In this document: positions 32,849-42,300 of the stretch, piece after piece
How the letters are laid out: every line of letters starts with the position of its first letter
Numbering within the stretch: the first letter of the stretch is position 1
Assembly (NCBI GenBank): GCA_045576855.1
Contig: JAZNHG010000054.1
Span: 113,748-177,747 of the forward strand
DNA: 64,000 nt
Direction: 5' to 3'
Source of the DNA: Colimorpha sp045576855
GTDB taxonomy: Bacteria; Bacteroidota; Bacteroidia; Bacteroidales; P3
The notes under the pieces: model-generated
The model's database searches: none
Seen by the model: only the letters and a program-made list of their open reading frames with translations
What the model was told of the DNA's origin: nothing
Position numbers and translations under genes: made by a program

Positions 32849-33643
32849 TCACCAGAGCGAGAGCTGTCCGCCGGGGCTGGGCGGTTCGGGTGGTGCGGCC
32901 TCGGCTGTCGGCTCGGCCGCGGTGGCCACCGGCCCGGCTACCGCCACCGGCACGGGTGCGTGTTCCGGCTCGGAAACGGTTGGCGCTGCGGTGCTTATGG
33001 CGGTCTCTGCCAGTATCACTTCACCCCCATACACCGTGGGCGAGAAGCGGCCGCGGTCGTCCTCGACCATGTAGTAGAGCTGCAGCGCCTGCCCGGCGAA
33101 GTAGTCGGGCAGGCTGACGCCCACGCGCTGCTCGCGGCGGTAGACGGCGGCCGCCAGAAAGCCCTCCTCCAGCAGCGGGCTGTAAAGGTAGAGGTAGACA
33201 CGGTCGTAGTTGTTGGCAGGCAGGTGGTGCGGGTTCTTCACAAAGGTGGCTTTCAGCACGTTGCCGGCCTCCACCTGCACCTGGCCGGCGGCCACCGGTG
33301 CCACCGGGCCGCCGCTGAGCTGCAGCTCGGACCACTGCACCGCCATCTGTCCGTCCACCAGGCTGAATGCCTGCTGGTTGATGCTCACGAAGAGGTTGAA
33401 GGCCGTCATGCCGGCCTCGCGGGCCACGGCGGTGAGGCCCGTCGTGACGCCCCACCGCATGCGGGCCGCCAGCTGCACCTGCTGGCGGAACATAGCGCGG
33501 TGCTCCATCTGCTTGGCGCTGCGCGGGTTGGTCATGTAGCCGGGTTTGCTGCGCACGCACCATTTGCCGTTCCACTGGTAGCCCACCGCCGGACCCAGCG
33601 ATCCGCGGAAGCCGCCCATGTAGCCTGTATCCTGTTTTGCCAT
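32849..33643 (-). CDS. DUF6266-family protein
   Basis: 264 residues from the ATG giving MAKQDTGYMGGFRGSLGPAVGYQWNGKWCVRSKPGYMTNPRSAKQMEHRAMFRQQV, the signature of this Bacteroidetes family. The central region is predicted beta-rich; the C-terminal 60 residues are Pro/Ala/Glu low-complexity sequence (VPVAVAGPVATAAEPTAEAAPPEPPSPGG), longer than usual. Function unknown; family members are usually single genes near phage or surface loci. Confidence 0.85.
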   Translation of the reverse strand: MAKQDTGYMGGFRGSLGPAVGYQWNGKWCVRSKPGYMTNPRSAKQMEHRAMFRQQVQLAARMRWGVTTGLTAVAREAGMTAFNLFVSINQQAFSLVDGQMAVQWSELQLSGGPVAPVAAGQVQVEAGNVLKATFVKNPHHLPANNYDRVYLYLYSPLLEEGFLAAAVYRREQRVGVSLPDYFAGQALQLYYMVEDDRGRFSPTVYGGEVILAETAISTAAPTVSEPEHAPVPVAVAGPVATAAEPTAEAAPPEPPSPGGQLSLW

Positions 33644-33952
33644 GTCTGAAAGGTATTTTATCTTGTTATTCCGGTATGCATAACGCAACATACACTTACT
33701 TATTGCCTACTTTTGTAAAGTTTAACAAAGTGTATAGTAGGTGTAGAGTAAGACTTGAGTAAGAGTATGTCCTGCTTCGACCTGTGGCAGAGCCCTTTGC
33801 GGTGGCTTGTGGAGGGGGCGTAGGCGGGCGGGTGGCGGTTTTTTGTGCCGGAGGTGCGGGGCCGGCGGCGGGGCTGTGGCACAAAAAAATGGCGGCGGCG
33901 CAATATTTTCGTCCCGGCGGCGTTATGTTATTGTAATTTAAAAAAAGAGGTT

Positions 33953-34417
33953 ATGAGAACGAGATTGCGACTGACGATATGCTGCGCCCTGGCGATGGCC
34001 CTGTGCGCGACCGCGCTGACGGGGTGCGGGAAGCCCGACGCGGAGGTGGTGGAGCACGACGAGATGGGCCGGTTCGACGGCTCCTCGCTGGTGGGGCGCT
34101 GGCGGCTGGACAAGCTGATGGCCGATGTGACCGACCTCGGCACCGGCCGGCACACGATGAGCGACGACACGGAGGAGACGCAGGAGACCTACCGCGACTT
34201 CCTGTCCGACGGCACCATGCGCATCTATATGGACGAGCAGACGGTGAGCGGCAGCTACGAGTACGACGCCGAGAGCCACCAGCTGAGCGTCACCGTGTTC
34301 GGCGACGTGGACCGCATGACGGTGCACACGCTGACGCAGACGACGCTGATAGTCAGTGCGGTGTATCGCGATTCGGAGGAGCAGGAGATAGACACTTTCA
34401 CCTACAGCCGGCAGTAG
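33953..34417 (+). CDS. Lipocalin-like lipoprotein
   Basis: 154 residues. Lipobox LTGC (Cys24, MRTRLRLTICCALAMALCATALTGC). Then LVGRWRLDKLMADVTDLG ... YRDFLSDGTMRIYMDEQTVSGSYEYDAESHQLSVTVFGDVDRMTVHTLTQTTLIVSAVY, the strand pattern of lipocalin_4-type lipoproteins. The start is the ATG after AAAAAAGAGGTT. Separated from the RCK/RyR gene by 39 bases, possibly one transcript. Confidence 0.82.
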   Translation: MRTRLRLTICCALAMALCATALTGCGKPDAEVVEHDEMGRFDGSSLVGRWRLDKLMADVTDLGTGRHTMSDDTEETQETYRDFLSDGTMRIYMDEQTVSGSYEYDAESHQLSVTVFGDVDRMTVHTLTQTTLIVSAVYRDSEEQEIDTFTYSRQ

Positions 34418-34456
34418 CCGCGTGGGTATAGCATAGTCAAACAAACAGAGAGGCAT

Positions 34457-36469
34457 ATGGCAAAGAGAAGCAAGGTGGGCTTTTGGTGGCACTTCGACCG
34501 CATTTTCGGCGACAACCGCAATGTGTGGCTGCAGGTGGCCATGATTGTGGCGCTGGTGGTGGTGCTGGTGTTCGGCATCGGCATGGTGGGGTGGTGGCTG
34601 CAGGATGTACAGCGGTTGCCCAAGGGCGACGACCACAGTAGCTGGGTGCAGGCTGTGGGCCTCGCTTTTGGCGCCAGCGACTTGCCCACGGGCGACAACG
34701 AGTCGCAGGCTTTCCCGCTGTGGTGGCAGGCCATTGCTATGCTGCTGGGGTCGGTGCTGTTCAGCGGTGTGACCATTACCTTCGTGAGCAACCTGTTGGG
34801 CAACAGGCAGGAAGCCTACCGCAACGGGTCGGCCCGCTATAAATTCCGAGACCATGTGTTGCTGCTCGGCGGCGGCGAGATGGCGCTGTCGGTGCTCAGG
34901 CGCGAACACTTTGCGGGTTATCATGTGGTGGTGGCCACGCAGGACGATGTGCAGGCCGAGCGGCTTCGCATCGAGTCGCTCCTCGGCCGCGAGGGGTGCC
35001 GCAATGTGACTGTGCTGCAAGCCTACCGCGACAACCGCAGTGACTTGGAAAGCCTCTATCTGGACCGGGCAAAGTTGGTGTATATTGTGGGAGAGCAGCC
35101 CGACGAGGCACGCTATGACCTGCTGAACTCCGCCTGCTGGAAGGCGGCCAGCCAGATATGCACAGACAAGGACGTGGAGGTGCCCTGTGTGCTCTTCCTC
35201 GAGCATGAGGAGACGGCGCGCATCTTCTACTCGTCAAATCAGCTGCACGGCAAGTTGGATACGCTGGTGATGAGCCGTCTGGAGTCGGCTAGCCAGATTA
35301 TGTTCAACGAGCGGGTGCCCTTGGATCGCAATGGTATAGACCCCGATAGCGAGCGCACCGTACACCTCGTGCTTTACGGCATGACCCCCTTTGCCCGTGC
35401 CGTGGCCACCACGGCGGCCCATTTGTGCCATTTCCCGAACTTCGTCAGTGTGAGCCCTGAGGGCTATGGCGAACGGCCCGACCGCCGCACCCGCATCACC
35501 TTCATCGCTCCCGACATGGAGCACGAGCGCGACGCTTTCATGTCCTCGATGGGAAGCTTGTTCAGCCTCTCGAAAGTGACTGTCGACGGCGTGGTGCACC
35601 GGCCCGACGAGGACTTCCTCGACATCGAATGGGAGTTTGTGGACGGCTCCATCGACGAGCCCCGCATCCAGAAGCTGCTTGAGGAATACTATGCGGCCAA
35701 TCAAAAGGGGCATACCTATTTGACAATGGTCCTGTGCGAGACGCCCGTCGGGGTGTTCGGCAACTACCATCTTGCCACCCGTCATCTGCCCGCGTGCTAT
35801 CGCAATGTGGAACGCTGTGACGCCGGTGGCGTCGATTATCTGCGCACCGTGCCCATTTTCATCTACCAGCCTGAGGGCGAGGAGCTGGTGCGAATGGCGA
35901 CCTCTGTGCAGAATGTCAATATCATCACGGCGGGCAGTGTGCAGGACAACTACAACGACATGCTCCTCCGGCGTATGCGTGAAGGCATGCGGGTGAACTT
36001 TGTCTATTCCAATCACAGAGTTTTGAATGATGAAATGTCCGATGCCGAGGTTGGAGAGGCATGGAAACGGATGCGGTACACGGCGAAGCAGTCCGACATG
36101 TTGAGTCTGTCGAACATCTATTGCGCCAACCATATCAGGGTGAAGCTCCGCAGCATCGGCGCCAACGGGGAGCGGCTGAAGTCGGACGAGAATTTGGCCA
36201 ACCTGATGGCGGTGGTGGAGCACAACCGATGGAACATGGAGAAACTGCTGATGGGCTACGGTCTGGTGCCGCGCGAGGAGCGCGAGAGACTGAAACAGCT
36301 GGAGCGGGACGGCAAGGAGGAAGAGTGCATGGCGCTGAAGAATCAGCTGAAGGGGCGGCGCAACGTTACCTGCTGCCACGAGTGCATAGCCCCCTATGAG
36401 CAGTTGCTAGAGTGCTACAAGGAATTCGACCGCGACAACGTGAAGTATCTGCCTGAGATTATCAAATAA
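34457..36469 (+). CDS. RCK/TrkA-N-type membrane protein with C-terminal RyR domain
   Basis: 670 residues. Two membrane helices (about 23-50 NVWLQVAMIVALVVVLVFGIGMVGWWL and 88-113 LWWQAIAMLLGSVLFSGVTITFVSNLL), with AVGLAFGASDLP between them where a pore loop would lie. Next comes a Rossmann segment HVLLLGGGEMALSVLRREHFAG and further nucleotide-binding-like units (VVVATQDDVQAERLRIESLLG, VHLVLYGMTPFARAVATTAAHL). The C-terminus VVEHNRWNMEKLLMGYGL ... CIAPYEQLLECYKEFDRDNVKYLPEIIK has the RyR-domain form. Resembles CASTOR/POLLUX-type channels. A stand-alone RyR gene follows 8 bases downstream. Probably a ligand-gated ion channel; the ligand is unknown. Confidence 0.8.
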   Translation: MAKRSKVGFWWHFDRIFGDNRNVWLQVAMIVALVVVLVFGIGMVGWWLQDVQRLPKGDDHSSWVQAVGLAFGASDLPTGDNESQAFPLWWQAIAMLLGSVLFSGVTITFVSNLLGNRQEAYRNGSARYKFRDHVLLLGGGEMALSVLRREHFAGYHVVVATQDDVQAERLRIESLLGREGCRNVTVLQAYRDNRSDLESLYLDRAKLVYIVGEQPDEARYDLLNSACWKAASQICTDKDVEVPCVLFLEHEETARIFYSSNQLHGKLDTLVMSRLESASQIMFNERVPLDRNGIDPDSERTVHLVLYGMTPFARAVATTAAHLCHFPNFVSVSPEGYGERPDRRTRITFIAPDMEHERDAFMSSMGSLFSLSKVTVDGVVHRPDEDFLDIEWEFVDGSIDEPRIQKLLEEYYAANQKGHTYLTMVLCETPVGVFGNYHLATRHLPACYRNVERCDAGGVDYLRTVPIFIYQPEGEELVRMATSVQNVNIITAGSVQDNYNDMLLRRMREGMRVNFVYSNHRVLNDEMSDAEVGEAWKRMRYTAKQSDMLSLSNIYCANHIRVKLRSIGANGERLKSDENLANLMAVVEHNRWNMEKLLMGYGLVPREERERLKQLERDGKEEECMALKNQLKGRRNVTCCHECIAPYEQLLECYKEFDRDNVKYLPEIIK

Positions 36470-36477
36470 TTATAAAT

Positions 36478-36774
36478 ATGAACGAGAAACAATACCGGCC
36501 GCAGCCGGTCGACACGTCGGCCGTCGAGCTGCCCGCAGAAATGATGGAACTGGCCGAGCTGATGGCCGAGAACGTGCACGAGGTGTGGGCACAGACCCGC
36601 ATGGAGCAGGGTTGGACCTACGGTCCCAAGCGCGACGACGCGCAGAAGAAACACCCCTGCCTGGTCCCCTACGCCGAGCTGCCCGAGGAGGAGAAGCTCT
36701 ACGACCGCAACACCTCGCAGGAGACGCTGCGCTTCATCCTGGCGCAGGGGTTCAGCATCGTCAAGGCCGAGTGA
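36478..36774 (+). CDS. Stand-alone RyR-domain protein
   Basis: 98 residues: ELAELMAENVHEVWAQTRMEQGWTYGPKRDDAQKKHPCLVPYAELPEEEKLYDRNTSQETLRFILAQGF, a full ryanodine-receptor repeat domain (PF02026 form). Directly follows the channel-like protein that ends in a degenerate version of the same domain, so the pair may interact, for instance as sensor and channel. Cytosolic. Confidence 0.92.
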   Translation: MNEKQYRPQPVDTSAVELPAEMMELAELMAENVHEVWAQTRMEQGWTYGPKRDDAQKKHPCLVPYAELPEEEKLYDRNTSQETLRFILAQGFSIVKAE

Positions 36775-36920
36775 CCGGTGCGCCCGGGGGAGCGACAGAC
36801 GGGGCACCGCTCTGCGTGCCTCGCGTTTGCTGCCGCTCCCGCAGGACTGGCGGACTCCCCACTGGTGTGCGGGGAGGATAAATATTTTCACACTTCTGTG
36901 CATAATTCGTTTTTTTTATG

Positions 36921-36928
36921 TACATTTG
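36921..36928 (+). promoter_or_regulatory. porD promoter -7 element
   Basis: TACATTTG followed by CA, 12 bases before the ATG, in an AT-rich stretch after a GC-rich 120 bases. Confidence 0.7.
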
Positions 36929-36939
36929 CAGTGTAAACT

Positions 36940-37866
36940 ATGCGCCGAATATTGTCTATAGTACTGATAATGTTCTGCTTCTGTGCTGCACAGGGGCAGG
37001 AATTCCGTTGTAGCGTGCAGGTGAACTATCAGAAGTTGATGACTACGCAGCAGGCATACGGGTCGGAAAACGACAAGCGTGTCTTCGACGCTATGAAGCA
37101 AGCCATAGAGGATTTCGTCAACGGGCGGCGCTGGACCAATCTGGAGCTGGAACAGCAGGAGCGTCTGGACTGCTCGATATCGCTGGTGCTGAACACGCGC
37201 TCGTCGGCTACGGACTTCGGTGGCCAGCTGCAGATACAGCTGCGCCGGCCGGTGTATAACTCCACCTACACCTCCGGCCTGTTCAACTATATGGAGAGCG
37301 GCACCTTCAACTTCTCGTACAACGAGAGTCAGCCGCTGGATTTCGACCTGGGCAACTTCTATAGCAACCTCTCGTCCACGCTGGGCTACTACTGCTACCT
37401 GATGCTGGGCATGTATTTCGACAGCTTCGCCCCCGGCGGAGGCGAGCCCTTCTACCAGTTGGCACAGCAGGTGCAGCAGGCCGCCCAGGGCGGCGGATAT
37501 GCGGGGTGGGGTAGCGACAGCGACTCCAAGGCCCGCTACTGGTTTGTGGAGAACCACACCAATTCGGCCTATGCACAGCTGCATGATGTGTACTATGCCT
37601 ACCACCGGCTGGGGCTCGACATGATGACCAAGGACCAGTCGAAGGCGCGCCAGGCCATCATAGGCGCCCTGCAAGGGCTGGAGGCCATCGGCAAACGCCG
37701 CAGCAATCTGCTTGCCGTCAGCCAGTTTGTGGACGTCAAGGTGCAGGAACTGGTCTCCATCTTCACGCCTGCGCCGCCCGACGAGAAGCAGCAGGTGTAC
37801 GACCTGGTGAAAGCTGTGAGCCCAATCAATGCCGTGAAAATGAAAGAATTCAACACTAAAAAATAA
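36940..37866 (+). CDS. porD: Type IX secretion system protein PorD (DUF4835 family)
   Basis: 308 residues. Signal peptide MRRILSIVLIMFCFCAAQGQ, then EFRCSVQVNYQKL ... MKQAIEDFVNGRRWTN, DCSISLVLNTRSSATDFGGQLQIQLRRPVYNSTY, LSSTLGYYCYLMLGMYFDSFAPGGGEPFY, all typical of DUF4835/PorD. A periplasmic or outer-membrane-associated factor of T9SS. Eight bases ahead of an aminotransferase gene. Its presence, with porQ at 61339, fits the T9SS cargo protein at 4404-6080. Confidence 0.88.
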   Translation: MRRILSIVLIMFCFCAAQGQEFRCSVQVNYQKLMTTQQAYGSENDKRVFDAMKQAIEDFVNGRRWTNLELEQQERLDCSISLVLNTRSSATDFGGQLQIQLRRPVYNSTYTSGLFNYMESGTFNFSYNESQPLDFDLGNFYSNLSSTLGYYCYLMLGMYFDSFAPGGGEPFYQLAQQVQQAAQGGGYAGWGSDSDSKARYWFVENHTNSAYAQLHDVYYAYHRLGLDMMTKDQSKARQAIIGALQGLEAIGKRRSNLLAVSQFVDVKVQELVSIFTPAPPDEKQQVYDLVKAVSPINAVKMKEFNTKK

Positions 37867-37874
37867 TAACCCTT

Positions 37875-39191
37875 ATGACACAAATACCGATACAGAAAGA
37901 GACGATAGACCGTATAGCTGCGGCCAACAAAATCAAGAACCCCGGCAAGGCCAGTATCCGCGAGATGCGCAAGATGATTCAGGACGTGGAGAAGGAGACC
38001 GGCGTTCGCTTTGTGAAGATGGAGATGGGCATCCCCGGCTTGCCTGCCCCGCAGGTGGGCGTGGAGGCTCAGATAGAGGCCCTGCGCAACGGTGTGGCCA
38101 GCATATACCCCGAAATCTACGGCACAGCCGACTTCAAGCAGGAGGCTGCCCGCTTTGTGAAGAACTTCCTCGACATCGACGTGACGCCCGACTGCTGCGT
38201 GCCTACCGTGGGTTCGATGCAGGCCGGTTTCGCTTCGTTCCTCACCCTCACCCGCTACGATGCCAAGAAGACCAAGGTGCTCTTTATCGACCCCGGTTTC
38301 CCCGTGCAGAAGCAGCAGTGCCGTGTGCTGGGCATCCCGATGAAGACCTTCGACGTCTACGAGTACCGTGGCGACAAGCTGCGTACCAAACTGGAAGAAG
38401 AGTTGAAGGACGGCGACGTGGCCTGCCTCATCTACAGCTCGCCCAACAATCCCGCCTGGTTCTGCTTCACCGAGCACGAGCTGCAGATTATCGGCGAGAT
38501 GGCCAACAAGTACGGCGTGGTGGTGCTCGAGGACGACGCCTACTTCCTGATGGACTTCCGCAAGGACTACAGTGTTCCCGGCAAGGCACCGTTCCAGCCC
38601 ACCGTGGCCAAGTACACTGACCGCTATGTGCTGATGATCAGCGGTTCGAAGAGCTTCAGCTATGCCGGTGAACGTATAGCCATGATGATATGCTCGCCCA
38701 CGCTGTTCAATATGGAGTGCCCCGACCTGGCCCGCTACTACAGTCAGACCCAGTTGGGCCGCGCCCTCATTTTCGGCACGCTCTACTGCCTCAGCAGCGG
38801 CACTGCCCACAGCGTGCAGTACGCTATGGCCGCCATGCTCAAGGGTGCCAACGACGGCACCTTCAACTTCGTGAAGGATATCAAAGAGTACGGCGAGAAG
38901 GCTGGCATCATGAAGAAACTCTTCACCGACAATGGCTTCTACATTGTTTACGACAAGGATATGGGCGAGGATATCGGCGACGGCTTCTACTTCACCTTCT
39001 GCTATCCCGGCTTCGAAGGCGTGGATTTGCTCAACGAGCTCATCCGCTACGGCGTCAGTGCCATTGCCTTGGACATCACGGGCAGCCACAAGCAGGGTAT
39101 CCGTGCCTGTGTGGCCCTGGTGCAGCGCGACCAGTTCCCCGACCTCAAGGCTCGTCTTGAGCAGTTCCACAAGGACCATCCTGTGAAGTAA
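37875..39191 (+). CDS. PLP-dependent aminotransferase, class I/II
   Basis: 438 residues. PLP lysine in MISGSKSFSYAGERIA (about residue 259); preceding segments LIYSSPNNPAWFCFTEHELQIIGEMANKYGVVVLEDDAYFLMDF and C-terminal GFYFTFCYPGFEG fit fold-type I aminotransferases of the aspartate group. Amino donor unknown. Followed by a good terminator. Confidence 0.92.
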   Translation: MTQIPIQKETIDRIAAANKIKNPGKASIREMRKMIQDVEKETGVRFVKMEMGIPGLPAPQVGVEAQIEALRNGVASIYPEIYGTADFKQEAARFVKNFLDIDVTPDCCVPTVGSMQAGFASFLTLTRYDAKKTKVLFIDPGFPVQKQQCRVLGIPMKTFDVYEYRGDKLRTKLEEELKDGDVACLIYSSPNNPAWFCFTEHELQIIGEMANKYGVVVLEDDAYFLMDFRKDYSVPGKAPFQPTVAKYTDRYVLMISGSKSFSYAGERIAMMICSPTLFNMECPDLARYYSQTQLGRALIFGTLYCLSSGTAHSVQYAMAAMLKGANDGTFNFVKDIKEYGEKAGIMKKLFTDNGFYIVYDKDMGEDIGDGFYFTFCYPGFEGVDLLNELIRYGVSAIALDITGSHKQGIRACVALVQRDQFPDLKARLEQFHKDHPVK

Positions 39192-39213
39192 ATTCCGAAC
39201 AAAGGAAAGCTAA

Positions 39214-39249
39214 GGACTGCATGCCATCACGGTATGCGGTCCTTTTTTT
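39214..39249 (+). terminator. Terminator of the porD-aminotransferase transcript
   Basis: Hairpin GGACTGCAT / ATGCGGTCC (one G-U pair) with 8-base loop, followed by TTTTTTT. Confidence 0.88.
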
Positions 39250-39283
39250 GCCCCTTCGGGTTGTTTGAAGTGGGGACGACGAA

Positions 39284-39307
39284 GGGCGGCCCCTCGGGCC
39301 GCCCTTT
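39284..39307 (-). terminator. GC hairpin after the surface-protein gene
   Basis: GGGCGGCCC CTC GGGCCGCCC, 9-bp stem. Lies 30 bases after the stop of the minus-strand gene ending at 39338. Weak U-run on that strand, TTT on the other; may act on both. Confidence 0.6.
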
Positions 39308-39337
39308 GTGGCTTGTTGTATGGGTTGGCTATACTTC

Positions 39338-42300
39338 CTAGTCTTTGCTGGTGACGTGTGTGTTGCCGCCCACGTTGGCTTTGTTGCCGCCACCGAACAC
39401 GTTGCCGCTGATGTGGGCGTTGCCGCTCAGGGTGACGTCGGTGTCGTTCTGCGAGGGACTCTCGTTGCCGCCGCCATAGACGCTGCCCGCCACGGTGCCG
39501 TCCTTGATATTGAGGGTAATCTTGCCGGTGACGGTGCCGAGGGTGGTCATGTCGGTGGTGGTGTAGAGTATCTTGTTGGCGTCGTTGGAACCTGTGGTGC
39601 CGCGCTGCTGCCAGGTGAAGGTCTCAGGCTCTACGGTGCCGAAGTCGCTGAAGAGGCCCGTCTCCTTGGTGTAGCGGGACTTGGCAGGCTCGGTGCTGGG
39701 GTAGACCGGCACCTCGTTGGAGGCCGCCTTGTAGCCGCCGCCGAAAGCGCTGCCCATGAGGGTGCAGCCCGTCAGCGTGGAGGTGACGGTGCCGTTCACC
39801 TTGCCCTGGCAGCCGGCGCCGTAGTAGTTGCCCAGCACAGTGCAGCCGTTCAGTACGTTGGTCACGTTGCCTGTGGTGGCAAGGTCGAATTTGGCATAGC
39901 CTGTGTAGGAACGCGCCACACCCGTGCCGCTGCCGCCGGAGTAGAGGATGAACTCGAACTTATAGCAGCTGCCGATGCCGTAGGTGGCGTTGTTTGTCAG
40001 TCGTTTGTAAGTTGTTGTGAAGGCGATGGGGAAGTCAATGCTGTTGCCGAAATCGACGCTGGTGTTGTTACCCTCGCGGTTGTAGGTGATGGAGGTGCCG
40101 CCAAAGCCCGCGCCGTAGTATTCGCCAAAGGTGGTGTTGGTGGCGTGGGTGGTGACGGTCTTGCCCGCGGCCATGTCGCCGAACTCCGGGCCGCCGCAGT
40201 AGAAGTCCACCAGGCTGTTGTTCATCGTGATGTCGATGTTGCCGGTGATGCGGGCACTGGGCGAGGTGCCGCCGCCGAAGAAACGCCCTATGACGGCGTG
40301 GTCCACCTTGGCGGTAACGTTGACGCCGTTGGTACTGGGGTTCTCCATGTAGGCACCGAGCCACTTGTGCATCTTGCCGCCGGCGCCCCAGAACCAGATG
40401 TTGCTGCCGGTAGCCGTGCTCCCGGCGCGGTAGCCGGTCATGTAGCACTCCTCAATCTCGCCGCCGGTGACGAGGATGGGCCTGATGGTGGTGACGAGCT
40501 GATTGTCGGTGTGCGAGCCGGGGTAGAGCTCCTCCACGTAGGCGTTGCCGCCAATCTGCTCGTAACTCAGTTTGTTGGCGTTGCTGCTGCGGGCACGGAC
40601 AATCTGGATGAAGTAGCCGCTGTTGGCTATCCAGCGGTTGTTGCCGTGGCCGTTGTCGTTGTTGGTAAAGTCGCCGTCGTTGATTTCGCACTCGCTCATG
40701 AAGCTGACGCAGGTCTCGGTCAATTCGAACCATCCTCTGCCGTGCCAGATGCCGATGGTGGGATAGGGCTTACTGCCCGTGACTCGCTCGGCCATGCCCA
40801 TGCCGATGTTGGGCACGAAGTCGAAGCGTATAGGAGGTATCGGCGAACGGTCGGTGGTGTGGTAGGAGTACCAGCCGTAGTCGGGCTCCTGGTTCTTGTC
40901 CTCGTCCACACTCATGATGGTGCAGGCTTTGGCAGTGTTGAGGCGCACACCGCCGATGGTGCTCTGGTTGTAGTGGTAGTTGCCCACCAGCACGATGGCC
41001 TGGCTGTGGGGGGTGGTGCTGTTGCTCATGGCGTTCACCAGGGTGTTGAGGTTGGTGTAGACCATGCGGCCGTGGTAGGAGGTGGGCATCTGCCAGCCCA
41101 GGTTGGTCTGGTTGTTGTAGGTGTTTCCATAGCCGAAATCGGCATAGGCATCGCTCAGGTAGTAGGCTGTGGCGAAGTTGGCCTCGATGCTGATGGCCGT
41201 CACGCCGTAGGGCACTATGTAGTTGCCGCCCTGGGCGAAGATGTAGGGGTTGTCGGTAGCGTTGTAGATGTCCTTCTGCGGGTTGTCGCGGTCGGCGAAG
41301 TTGTAAGGTTCGGCGGTGGGAATGTTGAAGGTGTTGTAGGAGGTGCCGTTCTTGGTCACGGAGGTTATCTTCCAGCCGGTGACCACCGTGCTGTAGTCGG
41401 TCTGTGTCCAGAGCTCGTTGGCGAACGGCAGCACCACCTTGCCCCACGTGAAGTCGTAGCGCGCGGTGTCCATGTCGGTGATGGGCAGGCTGAGGCTGCC
41501 TGTGGTGCCGCCGATGGTGTAGTTCACCGTCAGGTAGCCGCTGTTGCCCATGCTGTCGATCAGCTTGCCGGCGTAGTCCGCCGTGGTCGACGGCAGGTTG
41601 GCGGCGATGTCCTGCGTGGTGCGATGCGTACCGGTCTCCCACGGCTCGATGATGGGGTAGGGGGCTACCTCGGGCTTGAGCACCCAGTGGCCTATCTCCT
41701 CCACATGGGCGTCGGTGTGGTCGCCGAAGAGGAAGTAGGCCGCCATCTCGCGGTGCGTATTCAGGATGTGGCGGTAGAAGGGGAAACGTGTCAGGAACGC
41801 GTCCTTGTCGATGGCCAGCTGGTCGTTGTAGGCCGTATAGGTGAGGTTGGCGCGCGAGCGGTAGTAGTTGTACTCCGTCAGTTTTTGCACGTTGTTGGTG
41901 TGGTTGCCGCCGTAGACGGGCGAGCGGTTGGTGCCGCTGGTCATGTCGCCGTACATCATGCACATGGCTATGCGCACGCCGGTGGTGTTGACCGTCGTGG
42001 TGCCGCTGACGGTACCCTGGTTGCGGCCCACAATGCCGGCGGCGTAGGTGCCGCCGCTGACGGTGGCGTAGTTGTAGCAGTTCACCACGCGCACGTTGCT
42101 GCCCGAGCCGATGGTGCCCACCAGGCCGCCCACGTAGCGCGTGCCCTGTACGGTGGAGGCCGTCGTGGCCAGCACGCCGCAGTTGTACACCTTGGTGCTG
42201 CCCGTAGCGGTGATGCACACGGCGCCGGCGTCGGCATTGGCACCCGTGCGGTTGATGTTAACGTTATCGAGCCGCAGGTTCTTCACCGTGGCCCCGTTGA

